In this document: piece after piece, positions 22,870-31,682 of the stretch
Layout: the number at the start of each line of letters is the position of its first letter
Numbering within the stretch: the first letter of the stretch is position 1
Assembly: GCF_000494755.1 (NCBI RefSeq)
Contig: NC_022657.1
Coordinates: 3,882,001-3,946,000 of the forward strand
DNA length: 64,000 bases
From: Amorphoplanes friuliensis DSM 7358
Lineage (GTDB): Bacteria > Actinomycetota > Actinomycetes > Mycobacteriales > Micromonosporaceae
Reading direction: 5' to 3'
Made by a program: the position numbers and the translations under genes
Notes under the pieces: generated by a model
What the model saw: the letters and a program-made list of their open reading frames with translations, nothing else
Told to the model about the DNA's origin: nothing
Database searches by the model: none

Positions 22870-24693
22870 TCACGCGCCCGACCGCGTCGCGATCGCCTCG
22901 AGGAAGATGTCGGAGATCCGCGCCGGGTCCTCGGCGATGAACACCCCACCGGAGCTGGTGGCGCTCGCGATCTGCGTGAGCTCGTTCCGGTCGACGCCCG
23001 TACCGATACCGATGAAGACCAGGCGGACCGGGCGCTTCGGGTCCCGCAGTTTCTTGAGCTTAGCCAGCAGCTCACCCCGCTTGAGACCACCGGGATTCTC
23101 GTTGGCCCCGTCGGTGAAGAGAATGACCGAGTTCACCCGGCCCGGCTGCCAGCTGTCCTGCACGTTCCGGTACGCCGCCAGCGCCGTGTCGTAGAGCCCG
23201 GTGTCGCCGTCCGGCTTCGGGATGATCTGGGAGATGGCGCCGTTCAGCTCCGTCCGGCCGGAGGTCAACGGGGTGATCGGCACGAGCTCTTTCCACGGCC
23301 GGCTGCCGACCATGTCGGTCGAGAAGATCCAGGTGCCGACGGCCCACCGGTCGTCGAAGAGTGCCAGCCCCTGCGCCGCCGCCCGCTGGGTCACCTCGGC
23401 CCGGGTGATGTTCCCGGCGGTCGGCACCTTCTCCAGCATCGAGCCCGAGACGTCGAAGACCGCGAGCACCCGGCCTGGCAGCGTGATCGCCGCCCAGCTG
23501 CCCAGCACCTGGTTGATCCCGGTGACCGCCCTGGTCGCGGCAGCCGCCTGCCCGGCGGCATCGGCGGGCACCACGTTCACCGGCGCGGCAACCGCGGGAG
23601 CACCGGCGGGTGCGATGAAACCGGCACCCGCCGCGCCGTCCGGGCCCCGCAGACCGGCCGCCGCGAGAGCGTCACGGAAACCCTGCCCGCGCAACACGTC
23701 GTGGAACGCGCCGGCCGCGGCCTGCTTCTGCGGATCGGTCTCCGGCATCACCGCGAACGGGTAGTTCAGGGCGGCCGGGGCCGGATCGAGATAGAGCGCC
23801 GCCAGCTGGATCGGCGGCTTCCCCGCGTTGAACGCCACCACGTCCTCTTCGGACAGTGGCGCGGCGCTCAGCGCGGTCGTCACGTCCTCGACCGACCGCG
23901 GGAACTTCTCCAGCAGGTCCTGCCGGATACTCGAACTGTTGGCGGCGAGTGCTCGCAACGCGAAGACCTTCTTCTGCGTACCGGCGGCGTCACTGCCGGC
24001 CGCACCACCCAGGGCGAGCAGACCGGCCAGCCCGGCCGCGTCCCGGGTCGGGTCGACGATGCCCGGACGCAGGGCGTTGCCGCCCCCGGTGATCGTCGCC
24101 AGCATGTCCTTCCACTGCAGCTTCTTCTTCGGCCAGCCGAGCTTCTGTGCGATCGGCGCGGGCATGGCCAGCACGACCGGGCTCTCGGCGATCGGCTCCC
24201 GGTCGGTCGGGACAAAACCGGGCGCCTCGGAACTCACCCGCAGCAGCCACATCGACGAGTCGGGGAGCCAGACATCCGGGACGGTGCCTTTGCCCTGCCC
24301 CGCGCCGAGCCCGGTGAGGGTCACGCCGTGCCGCTGCGCGATCGTCGCGGCGCCGGCGGCGGACTCGACGTCCTCGACGCTGACCGCCACGCAGACGCCA
24401 CCGACCTGGGCGTCCTCGCCCTCCATCCACTTCTGCGCGGTGGTGCGCACGGCACCGGCGATCTCGGGGGCCGCCGCCACGTTCAGCTTGACCTGCCCCG
24501 AACAGTCCTGCGCGGCCAACTGTTCGTAACCGACCCAGGAGCCGGCGCCGATCACCACAACGGCGGCCGTGGCCGAGGCGAGGATGATTCCGGTCAGGCT
24601 GAAGTTTCTGCGATGGCGTCCGGACACGCGCTCCATGGTCCGCAGGTGAAGATCCGATCGCCAGGGACGTTCGGACGAACCTTCACCCCCCAT
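22870..24693 (-). CDS. Membrane-anchored solute-binding plus VWA domain protein
   Basis: 607 residues of unknown role. One membrane span near the N-terminus (SLTGIILASATAAVVVIGAG) is followed by an extracytoplasmic region resembling an ABC solute-binding protein (about 60-370: KLNVAAAPEIAGAVRTTAQKW, ESPVVLAMPAPIAQKLGWP, YPFAVMPETDPQKQAAAG). A von Willebrand type A domain (about 405-600) follows with an intact metal site: DVSGSM, TSGRTELNGAI and LFTDGANENPGG. This two-part architecture is common in actinobacteria and presumed to mediate protein contacts at the cell surface. The start is uncertain: ATG 24693 or ATG 24636 (MERVSGRHRRN), neither with a good ribosome site. It is divergent from the DNA ligase gene. 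Confidence 0.78.
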   Translation of the reverse strand: MGGEGSSERPWRSDLHLRTMERVSGRHRRNFSLTGIILASATAAVVVIGAGSWVGYEQLAAQDCSGQVKLNVAAAPEIAGAVRTTAQKWMEGEDAQVGGVCVAVSVEDVESAAGAATIAQRHGVTLTGLGAGQGKGTVPDVWLPDSSMWLLRVSSEAPGFVPTDREPIAESPVVLAMPAPIAQKLGWPKKKLQWKDMLATITGGGNALRPGIVDPTRDAAGLAGLLALGGAAGSDAAGTQKKVFALRALAANSSSIRQDLLEKFPRSVEDVTTALSAAPLSEEDVVAFNAGKPPIQLAALYLDPAPAALNYPFAVMPETDPQKQAAAGAFHDVLRGQGFRDALAAAGLRGPDGAAGAGFIAPAGAPAVAAPVNVVPADAAGQAAAATRAVTGINQVLGSWAAITLPGRVLAVFDVSGSMLEKVPTAGNITRAEVTQRAAAQGLALFDDRWAVGTWIFSTDMVGSRPWKELVPITPLTSGRTELNGAISQIIPKPDGDTGLYDTALAAYRNVQDSWQPGRVNSVILFTDGANENPGGLKRGELLAKLKKLRDPKRPVRLVFIGIGTGVDRNELTQIASATSSGGVFIAEDPARISDIFLEAIATRSGA

Positions 24694-24848
24694 GCAGAAT
24701 TATGCCGAAGCTAAACCTTTCCGTCCGGTCACCACTGCACGTGGTGATGAGTCGGACACGCAGCGCGAGATTCCCTGCCTGCCGAGTTTTGTCGGACCCG
24801 TGCGATATCAAAGACACCGCACACCGGTTCCAGGAAAGCGAGTCCCGC

Positions 24849-26969
24849 ATGACCTCCGCCTCACCCGAGCTCACCGGCCACGAGGTCGCGCCGGTCGTCG
24901 ACGCGGCGAAGGCCGCGTCCTTCGGCACCGCCGAGGACTACCGCGCCGCGATCGCCCGTATCCGGTCGGCCGCCGAGTCCTACTACGCGGGCACCGACCT
25001 GGCCATGGACGACGCGACCTACGACGCCCTGCTGGCGCGTGTCGCCGCCACCGAGCAGGCCGAGCCCGGCTGGGCCGAGGCCGGATCCCCGACCACCACC
25101 GTCGGGGCGGGTGTCGCGGGCGGCGACGTCGAGCACAGCACCCCCATGCTGAGCCTCGACAACGTCTTCGACGCCGACGAGCTGCGCACCTGGGCCGCGC
25201 GCCTGGACCGTGTCCTCGGCCGCCCGGCCCAGGGTTACACCGTCGAGCCGAAGATCGACGGCATGGCCATCGCCGCCCGCTACACCGACGGTCGCCTGCG
25301 CCAGATCGCCACCCGCGGTGACGGCCGCGCCGGCGAGGACGTCACCACCCAGGCCCGCCTCGTCGCCGGCCTGCCCGCCGAGCTGACCCGCCCGGTCACT
25401 GTCGAGGTCCGCGGTGAGGTCTTCATGACCGACGCCGACTTCGCCCGGGCCAACGAGCTGCGTGTCGCCCACGGCGGCCAGGCCTTCGCCAACCCCCGCA
25501 GCGCCGCCGCCGGCACCCTCCGGGCCCAGGACCGCGCCTACGACGCACCCCTGTCGTTCCTCGCCTACGCCGTGCACGACCTCCCCGGCGGCGAGGGCCT
25601 GACACACTCCGCCGCCATGGCCGCGATCGCCGGCCTCGGGGTGGCCACCACCGCGGGCTCCCCGGCCGGCATGCCGCAGTGCGCGACCGTCGACGACCTC
25701 CTGGCCGCGATCACCGCGATGGGCGAGGCCCGCGGCACCCTCGGCTTCGACATCGACGGCGCGGTGGTCAAGGCCGACGACCCCACCGACCGCGACCGGG
25801 CCGGCTCGTCCAGCCGCGCACCCCGCTGGGCGATCGCGCACAAGTTCCCGGCCGACACCCGCACCAGCAAGCTCGCGGCCATCGAAGTCCAGGTCGGCCG
25901 CACCGGCGTCATCACCCCGGTCGCCGTCCTCGAGCCCGTCCAGGTCGGCGGCGTGATCGTCACCTCGGCCACCCTCCACAACTTCGACGACCTGGTCCGC
26001 CGCGACGTCCGCGTCGGCGACACCGTCTTCGTCCGCCGCGCCGGCGAGGTCATCCCCGAGATCACCGGTGCCAAGCTCGACGAACGCCCCGCCGACGCCC
26101 GGCCCTTCACCCCACCCGAGGTCTGCCCCCGCTGCGGCGGCGAGATCGACCGCACCCAGAAACGCTGGCGCTGCGTCCAGGGCCGGGCCTGCGGCGCGGG
26201 CGAGTCCCTGTCGTACTTCGCCGCCCGCGACTCCATGGACATCGAAGGCCTCGGCGACAAGGTCATCGCCGGCCTCGTCGCCGCCGGCCTGGTCACCGAC
26301 CCGGCCGACCTCTACGACCTGGACGTCGAAGCCCTGTCCCGGCTCGACCGCCTCGGCCGCACCTCGGCCACCAAACTCGTCGCCAACATCGAAGCCTCCA
26401 AGGCCCAGCCCCTGTCCCGCGTCCTCACCGGCCTCGGCGTCCGCATGACCGGCCGCTCGATGTCCCGCCGCCTGGCCCGCCACTTCGGCTCCATGGAAGC
26501 CCTGACCTCGGCCACCGTCGACGAACTTCAGGAGGTCGAGGCGGTCGGCCCCGAGCGCGCGGCCACCATCGCCGCCGAGCTCACCGACCTGGCCCCGGTC
26601 ATCGCCAAACTCACGGCCCGCGGCATCACCATGACCGAACCCGGCGCGCCCACTTCTTCCGCCCGGCCGGCCACTCTGCCTCTGCCTCTACAGAAGGAGG
26701 ACGGCAAGCCGATGACCGTCGTCGTCACCGGCTCGGTCCCGGGCCTGACCCGCAACGAAGGCAACGAGGCCGTCGAAACCATGGGCGGCAAGTCGTCCGG
26801 CTCGGTCTCCGCCCGCACCGACCTGGTCGTGGTCGGCGAGGGCGCCGGCAGCAAGGCCGCCAAAGCCGAGACCCTCGGCGTCCCCATCATGGCGTCGCAA
26901 CGCTTCGCCGACCTCCTGACCGAACACAACGCCGGCTCCTCACCCACCCTCGCCGACTACCTCGACTGA
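24849..26969 (+). CDS. ligA: NAD+-dependent DNA ligase
   Basis: Seals nicks in DNA using NAD+. The start ATG 24849 (MTSASPELTG, 706 residues) has AGGAAAGCGAG upstream; the frame is open to 24702 without support. The adenylation domain has the active-site Lys135 in VEPKIDGMAIA, then GDGRAGEDVT, RGEVFM, FANPRSAAAGTLR and the IAHKFPA motif. An OB fold (GRTGVITPVAVLEPV) and a four-Cys zinc site (CPRCGG, RWRCVQGRACG) follow. Helix-hairpin-helix repeats come next, and a C-terminal BRCT domain from about 615 (MTVVVTGSVPGLTRNEGNEAV). The segment before the BRCT domain (PTSSARPATLPLPLQKEDG) is a low-complexity linker. Its surroundings are accessory genes, so it could be a second ligase rather than the housekeeping copy. 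Confidence 0.92.
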   Translation: MTSASPELTGHEVAPVVDAAKAASFGTAEDYRAAIARIRSAAESYYAGTDLAMDDATYDALLARVAATEQAEPGWAEAGSPTTTVGAGVAGGDVEHSTPMLSLDNVFDADELRTWAARLDRVLGRPAQGYTVEPKIDGMAIAARYTDGRLRQIATRGDGRAGEDVTTQARLVAGLPAELTRPVTVEVRGEVFMTDADFARANELRVAHGGQAFANPRSAAAGTLRAQDRAYDAPLSFLAYAVHDLPGGEGLTHSAAMAAIAGLGVATTAGSPAGMPQCATVDDLLAAITAMGEARGTLGFDIDGAVVKADDPTDRDRAGSSSRAPRWAIAHKFPADTRTSKLAAIEVQVGRTGVITPVAVLEPVQVGGVIVTSATLHNFDDLVRRDVRVGDTVFVRRAGEVIPEITGAKLDERPADARPFTPPEVCPRCGGEIDRTQKRWRCVQGRACGAGESLSYFAARDSMDIEGLGDKVIAGLVAAGLVTDPADLYDLDVEALSRLDRLGRTSATKLVANIEASKAQPLSRVLTGLGVRMTGRSMSRRLARHFGSMEALTSATVDELQEVEAVGPERAATIAAELTDLAPVIAKLTARGITMTEPGAPTSSARPATLPLPLQKEDGKPMTVVVTGSVPGLTRNEGNEAVETMGGKSSGSVSARTDLVVVGEGAGSKAAKAETLGVPIMASQRFADLLTEHNAGSSPTLADYLD

Positions 26970-26999
26970 CCCCGCCGGCGCGATTCGGTTGCCCGGCTG

Positions 27000-27560
27000 T
27001 CAAAGCGTGTAACGGAGGAGGACACAACCGGCGCTGAATGTGCGTGATTCGACGAGGGTGAGTTCGGGCGGCGAATAGCCTTCCGGGAACAGCCGGCGTC
27101 CCTCACCGAGTAGCACCGGATAGACGAAAAGCCGGACCTCGTCGACAAGCTCGTTGCGGAACAGGTCCTGTGCCAGGGTGATGCTGCCGGTGAGGACGAT
27201 GTCGGTGCCGTCCTGCGCTTTCAGTGCGGTAATCTCCCCGGCCAGTTCTGTACCGCCGCGCAGGACGGTCGTCCCGCTCCAGCCCGGGTCGTTCATCGTG
27301 CGCGAGACGACGTACTTCGCCACACGGTTCAGATGGTCCGTGACTCCGGTCCGGTCGTCTTGAAGCTGCGGCCAGAAGCCGCGCATTTCCTCGAACGTGA
27401 CCCGCCCGACGAGGAAACCGTCGGAGGCGGCGCTGTGCTCGGCGGTCACCTGCTGCAGTTCGCGGTTCTGTGGTGTGTCCGCGGTCGGATCGAACCAGCA
27501 CCTGGCGTTGTCGACGATCCCGTCCAGGGTGATGTTCTGCGTGACGACGATGCGGCGCAT
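27000..27560 (-). CDS. Dihydrofolate reductase-like (RibD C-terminal family) protein
   Basis: A 186-residue protein of the pyrimidine reductase/DHFR fold, commonly annotated dihydrofolate reductase family. ATG 27560 (MRRIVVTQNITLDGIVDN) has GGAGG seven bases upstream; the longer frame to 27635 has no such site. Visible family features are the N-terminal strand and LDG turn, DGFLVGRVTFEEMRGFW, the central strand YVVSRTM, the nucleotide-binding segment DIVLTGSITLAQDLFRNELVDEVRLFVYPVLLGEGRRLFP, and the end CVLLRYTL. The substrate of this paralogue group is generally unknown, and it need not act in folate or riboflavin synthesis. It is convergent with ligA, with 30 bases between stops, and divergent from the gene at 27716. 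Confidence 0.85.
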   Translation of the reverse strand: MRRIVVTQNITLDGIVDNARCWFDPTADTPQNRELQQVTAEHSAASDGFLVGRVTFEEMRGFWPQLQDDRTGVTDHLNRVAKYVVSRTMNDPGWSGTTVLRGGTELAGEITALKAQDGTDIVLTGSITLAQDLFRNELVDEVRLFVYPVLLGEGRRLFPEGYSPPELTLVESRTFSAGCVLLRYTL

Positions 27561-27715
27561 CCACTGACCTCCACGATGGGGAACGGTGGATTTGTACCCC
27601 ACCTCACGTGGTTGCAACCGACGATCGCCCGGCAACCTGAAGTCGGAATGCGTTTTGTAAATAGACGTCGAGGGAACATGAGCTGAACAATTGAGAATGG
27701 CATTCGTGTATTACC

Positions 27716-28981
27716 GTGTGCGGTGTGTCAGTGGTGACAAAAGCGTTGAGCAACAAAACGCCGGTGCGGTTGCGGCTGTGGGCTTCTGCCGTTGTGGTCA
27801 CCGCGGTGGCTCTGCTGGCTTCGACCAGTTTGTTGATGGGCCGCGTGCAGCAGCAGGTGCGGGTCATCGGGGAAGAGGCGGCGCCGCAGGCGGCCACCGC
27901 GGCCGACCTCTACTTCGCGCTCAGTGATCTGGACGCGCAGGTCGCTCGGATGCTGCTGATCCGGGACGGCGGGCAGATCGACGCGCTCGGGACGTACAGG
28001 GAACGGAGTCTGCAGGTGGATGCCGACCTGCAGCGATCGCTGACGACCGCGACCGGTGACGCCGAGCGGGCCATCGTTCTGGACCTGCTCAACCAGCTGG
28101 CCGTTTACCGGCAGTGGGTGTGGCAGACGTTGACGGCCCAGTCGCAGGGGCCGCCGCAGCCGCCCGGGAAGCTGCCGCCGGACGCTCTGGGCTACTACAC
28201 GCAGGCGACCAACGTCCTGCACCTCGAACTACTGCCCACCGCGCAGCGGTTGCGGGACGCCGGCGAGATGCGGCTCGACCGGGCGTACGCGGGGAAGCGG
28301 AGCACCCAGGTCTGGGGTGTTGTCCTGACCGTTGTGCTGGGTGCCGGGCTGGTGGTGCTGCTGCTGGCTCTGCAGGTGTGGATGGCCCGGCGGTTCCGGC
28401 GGGTGCTGAACCCGGCGCTGGCCGCGGCGACCGTGCTGACGGCGGTCCTCGCGGCCGCGGCCGGGCTGGTGTTCGTGCGGCAGGCGCAGGAGCTCGGTGC
28501 GGCGCGCGACGACAGTTTGCGGCCCTATCTGGCGTTGTCGCAGGCCCGGGCGCTCAGTTACGACGCGGCGGCCGACACGAGCCGCTATCTGATCAGTGCC
28601 AACCTGCCGCTCTATCGCGACGACTTCGCCAGGAAGTCGGAGCGGCTGGTCGACGCCGTGGCCGACAAGCAGGTGGTCGATCGGTGGCTGGCGTACGAGC
28701 GTGGGCACGAGAAGGTCGTGGCGCTGGCCGGGGCGGGTCGGACCGGCGCGGCGATCGACACGCTGACCGGGATCCGGCGGGGTGACGCGGCGTTCGACTT
28801 CTCGTACTTCGATGCCGCGGTCGACGAGATCGCCGCCGGGCACAAGCGTGACTTCGACCGCTCGCTCGGTGACACGGAGCGGCTGCTGGCCGGGTGGACG
28901 CTCATCCCGGTGCTGCTGCTCGGGCTCGTGATCCTGCTCGTGCCGCTCGGCGTCCGCCGGCGCCTGAACGAGTACCGCTGA
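27716..28981 (+). CDS. Four-TM sensor-like membrane protein of unknown function
   Basis: 421 residues that I cannot assign to a named family. Hydrophobic spans are at about 22-42 (LWASAVVVTAVALLASTSLL), 201-222, 232-254 and 393-413. Two external helical segments lie between spans 1-2 and 3-4. Each resembles the four-helix sensor of chemoreceptors or histidine kinases (EEAAPQAATAADLYFALSDLDAQV, and RDDSLRPYLALSQARALSYDAAADTSRYL), so the protein looks like an internal duplication. No kinase, HAMP or methyl-accepting domain follows. Several GTG codons (27716, 27725, 27731, 27734) could start it, and none has a clear ribosome site. The gene ends 9 bases before a PstS-like lipoprotein gene, so the two are probably co-transcribed. 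Confidence 0.65.
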   Translation: MCGVSVVTKALSNKTPVRLRLWASAVVVTAVALLASTSLLMGRVQQQVRVIGEEAAPQAATAADLYFALSDLDAQVARMLLIRDGGQIDALGTYRERSLQVDADLQRSLTTATGDAERAIVLDLLNQLAVYRQWVWQTLTAQSQGPPQPPGKLPPDALGYYTQATNVLHLELLPTAQRLRDAGEMRLDRAYAGKRSTQVWGVVLTVVLGAGLVVLLLALQVWMARRFRRVLNPALAAATVLTAVLAAAAGLVFVRQAQELGAARDDSLRPYLALSQARALSYDAAADTSRYLISANLPLYRDDFARKSERLVDAVADKQVVDRWLAYERGHEKVVALAGAGRTGAAIDTLTGIRRGDAAFDFSYFDAAVDEIAAGHKRDFDRSLGDTERLLAGWTLIPVLLLGLVILLVPLGVRRRLNEYR

Positions 28982-28990
28982 GGGGGCGTC

Positions 28991-30028
28991 ATGAGGTTTC
29001 TGCCCGTACTGCTGGTGGCGCTGGTCGCCGGGTGTGGCACGAGCGCCGCCACCGCGACCGGCGCCGAGGGCATCTCGTGCGCGGCCGGGTCGATCACGGC
29101 GCAGGGGTCGTCGGCGCAGACCACCGTGGTCAGCGCCTGGATCAAGGGCTATCAGATCGCCTGCCCCGAAGCCACGATCGCGTACGCGTCCACGGGGTCG
29201 GGCGCCGGCGTCCGTGCCTTCGGTGCGGGGACCGGCGACTTCGTGGGTACCGACTCGGTGCTTTCGGGGGAAGGCCGGCGGACCGTGGGCGCGCGCTGCC
29301 CGGCCGTGCACCTGCCCTTGGTGGTCGGCCCGATCGCCTTGGCCTACAACGTGGCCGGGGTGGGTGGACTCCAGCTGCGGCCGGCCACCGTGGCGAAGAT
29401 CTTCGCGGGCGTGGTGACCGTCTGGAACGACCCGGCTGTCGTCGCCGACAATCCCGGTGTGACGCTGCCGTCCACGAAGATCCGGACGGTGCACCGGAAG
29501 GACAACTCCGGCACGACGGACAACTTCACCCGCTTCCTGACGGCGGCCGGGGGTGCCGACTGGAAGTTCGGCGCCGGGAGCGTCTGGTCCGCGCCGGGCG
29601 GTTCCGCCGAGCAGGGCAGCAACGGCGTGGCCACCGCGATCGCCCGCACCGACGGCGCGATCGGGTACGTCGAGGGCTCCTACGCGCGGTTCCACCAGCT
29701 CGCGACGGCGCGGATCGGCAACGGTGCGGGGGAGTTCGCCGTGCTGACCGACGAGGCCGCCGCGCTGACGATTGCCGGTGCGCGCGTCTCGGGTACGGGC
29801 GGGGACCTGCGCCTCACCGTCGACCACCGCGTCGCGGCGCCCGGGGCGTACCCGATCGTGCTCGTCACGTACGAGGTGGTCTGCGGGAAGGGTTCGCCCG
29901 CGCTGGTCAGGAGCTTTCTCGCCTACGCCGCGAGCCCGGCCGGGCAGGCCGCGGCCGCCCGCCTGGGTTACGCGCCGCTGCCGGAGAAGCTTCGCGCTCA
30001 GGTCGTGGCGGCGATCAACCGGCTCTAG
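28991..30028 (+). CDS. PstS-like phosphate-binding lipoprotein
   Basis: Solute-binding protein of 345 residues resembling the phosphate-binding PstS. ATG 28991 follows GAGGGGG. The signal MRFLPVLLVALVAGC contains the lipobox VAGC near residue 15. Family features are TAQGSSAQTTVVSAWIKGY, ASTGSGAGVRAFGAGTGDFVGTDS, LPLVVGPIALAYNVAG, KIFAGVVTVWNDPAV, HRKDNSGTTDNFTRFL and GSNGVATAIARTDGAIGYVE. The pstCAB transporter genes are not adjacent, so it may act as a sensor or scavenging partner of the membrane protein encoded just upstream. The gene pair is followed by an unrelated aldo/keto reductase after 9 bases. Confidence 0.85.
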   Translation: MRFLPVLLVALVAGCGTSAATATGAEGISCAAGSITAQGSSAQTTVVSAWIKGYQIACPEATIAYASTGSGAGVRAFGAGTGDFVGTDSVLSGEGRRTVGARCPAVHLPLVVGPIALAYNVAGVGGLQLRPATVAKIFAGVVTVWNDPAVVADNPGVTLPSTKIRTVHRKDNSGTTDNFTRFLTAAGGADWKFGAGSVWSAPGGSAEQGSNGVATAIARTDGAIGYVEGSYARFHQLATARIGNGAGEFAVLTDEAAALTIAGARVSGTGGDLRLTVDHRVAAPGAYPIVLVTYEVVCGKGSPALVRSFLAYAASPAGQAAAARLGYAPLPEKLRAQVVAAINRL

Positions 30029-30037
30029 GGTTGGTTC

Positions 30038-31093
30038 ATGGAATATCGCGCGCTCGGTAAGTCAGGTCTGCGGGTCTCGGTGCTCACGATGGGCACCATG
30101 ACGTTCGGCGGCAAGGGCGGTTTTGCCGACGTCGGCTCGACCGACGTGGCGGAGGCCCGCCGCCAGGTCGACCAGTGCCTCGACGCCGGGGTCAATCTGA
30201 TCGACACCGCGGACGTCTACTCCGGCGGGGTCTCCGAGGAGATCGTCGGTGAGGTCCTCGAGGGCCGGCGCAACGACGTCCTCGTCGCGACCAAGGTGCG
30301 GATGCCGATGGGGTCCGGGCCGAACGACGCCGGTCTGTCGCGGCACCACGTCATCAAGGGGTGCGAGGACAGCCTGCGGCGGCTGCGGACCGACCACATC
30401 GACCTCTACCAGGTGCACGAGTGGGACGGGCTGACGCCGCTCGAGGAGACCCTCGAGGCGCTCGACCTGCTGGTCAAGGCGGGCAAGGTCCGGTACGTCG
30501 GCGCGTCGAACTACGCCGGCTGGCAGCTGATGAAGGCGCTCGGCACCGCCGACCGCACCGGGCTGCCGCGGTTCGTCAGCCAGCAGATCTACTACTCGCT
30601 GCAGGCCCGCGACGCCGAGTACGAGCTGATCCCGGCCGCGGTCGACCAGGGCCTCGGTGTGCTCGTGTGGAGCCCGCTGGCCGGTGGTCTGCTGTCGGGC
30701 AAGTACAGGCGGGACGCGCAGCCGTCCGGCGGTTCGCGTCAGCTCACCGAGTGGAACGAGCCACCCGTGCACGACCGGGAGAAGCTCTACGACACCGTCG
30801 AGGTGCTCGTCGCCATCGGCGCCGACCGGGGTGTCTCGGCGGCGCAGGTCGCCCTCGCGTACCTGCTGGGCCGGCCCGCGGTGACCTCGCTGGTGATCGG
30901 CGCGCGGACCGCCGAGCAGCTCGCCGACAACCTGGCCGCGGCCGACCTGACACTGACCGCCGAGGAACGGGCGCGGCTCGACGAGGTGAGCGCGCCGACG
31001 CTGCTGTACCCGTATTGGCACCAGGCGAAGACCGCCAGTGACAGGCTCTCACCCGCGGACCTGACGCTGCTCGGACCGCACCTCACCTCTTAG
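30038..31093 (+). CDS. Aldo/keto reductase
   Basis: NADPH-dependent oxidoreductase of 351 residues with the TIM-barrel AKR fold. The catalytic tetrad is visible: Asp in NLIDTADVY, the Tyr of that motif, Lys in VLVATKVRM, and His in LYQVHEWDG. Other family blocks are LRRLRTDHIDLYQ, KVRYVGASNYAGWQLMKAL, PAAVDQGLGVLVWSPLAGGLLSGKY, and the C-terminal cofactor segment SLVIGARTAEQLADNL. It belongs to the general YhdN/Tas-like group with an unknown carbonyl substrate. The TetR gene begins 10 bases downstream in the same direction, so that regulator may control this reductase. Confidence 0.9.
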   Translation: MEYRALGKSGLRVSVLTMGTMTFGGKGGFADVGSTDVAEARRQVDQCLDAGVNLIDTADVYSGGVSEEIVGEVLEGRRNDVLVATKVRMPMGSGPNDAGLSRHHVIKGCEDSLRRLRTDHIDLYQVHEWDGLTPLEETLEALDLLVKAGKVRYVGASNYAGWQLMKALGTADRTGLPRFVSQQIYYSLQARDAEYELIPAAVDQGLGVLVWSPLAGGLLSGKYRRDAQPSGGSRQLTEWNEPPVHDREKLYDTVEVLVAIGADRGVSAAQVALAYLLGRPAVTSLVIGARTAEQLADNLAAADLTLTAEERARLDEVSAPTLLYPYWHQAKTASDRLSPADLTLLGPHLTS

Positions 31094-31103
31094 CATTGTC
31101 GGC

Positions 31104-31682
31104 ATGCCCAAACAGGTCGACCATCAGGCGCGGCGGACCCAGATCGCCGACGCCCTCGTCCGGGTCGCCGCCGAGCAGGGGCTCGAAGCGGTCAGCCTGC
31201 GGCACGTCGCGGCGGCCGCGGACGTGTCGACGGGCATGGTGCAGCACTACTTCCGCACCAAGGACGAGATGATGGGCTTCGCGATGGCGGTGGTCCGCGA
31301 ACGAAACCAGGAGCGCATCACCGGGCGGATGAGCCGGCTCGGCCCGGAACCGGGGCCGCGGGAGCTCCTGCGGACGCTGATCGCCGGGGTGCTCCCGCTC
31401 GACGACGAGAGCCGGGCGTACGGGCGGGTGGCGCTGGCCTTTCTCGCGTACACGGCGGTGCGCCCGGCCGCCGGCGACCCGCTGCGCAAGGACACCGAGG
31501 AGCTGCTCGGTTTTGTCACGGACCTGATCCGCGCGGGCGGGAAGGCGAGCGACCCGGCCGGCGCCGCGGCCGGGCTGCTCGCCGTGATGGAGGGCCTGGG
31601 TGTCCACCTGCTCGCCGGCCACTTCACGCCCGAGCGGGCGATCGGTGCCCTCGACACCCACCTCGACCTGCTCTTTCCCTAG
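31104..31682 (+). CDS. TetR-family transcription regulator
   Basis: 192-residue repressor. The N-terminal HTH reads QIADALVRVAAEQGLEAVSLRHVAAAADVSTGMVQHYFRTKDEMM. The C-terminal ligand domain is helical, with SRAYGRVALAFLAYTAVRP and GLLAVMEGLGVHLLAGHFTPERA, close to the BetI-like (TetR_C_6) subgroup. It follows the aldo/keto reductase by 10 bases and probably belongs to its transcript. The stop codon TAG overlaps the stop of the convergent ABC permease in the shared bases CTAG (31679-31682). No clear palindrome is seen before the reductase start. Confidence 0.87.
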   Translation: MPKQVDHQARRTQIADALVRVAAEQGLEAVSLRHVAAAADVSTGMVQHYFRTKDEMMGFAMAVVRERNQERITGRMSRLGPEPGPRELLRTLIAGVLPLDDESRAYGRVALAFLAYTAVRPAAGDPLRKDTEELLGFVTDLIRAGGKASDPAGAAAGLLAVMEGLGVHLLAGHFTPERAIGALDTHLDLLFP

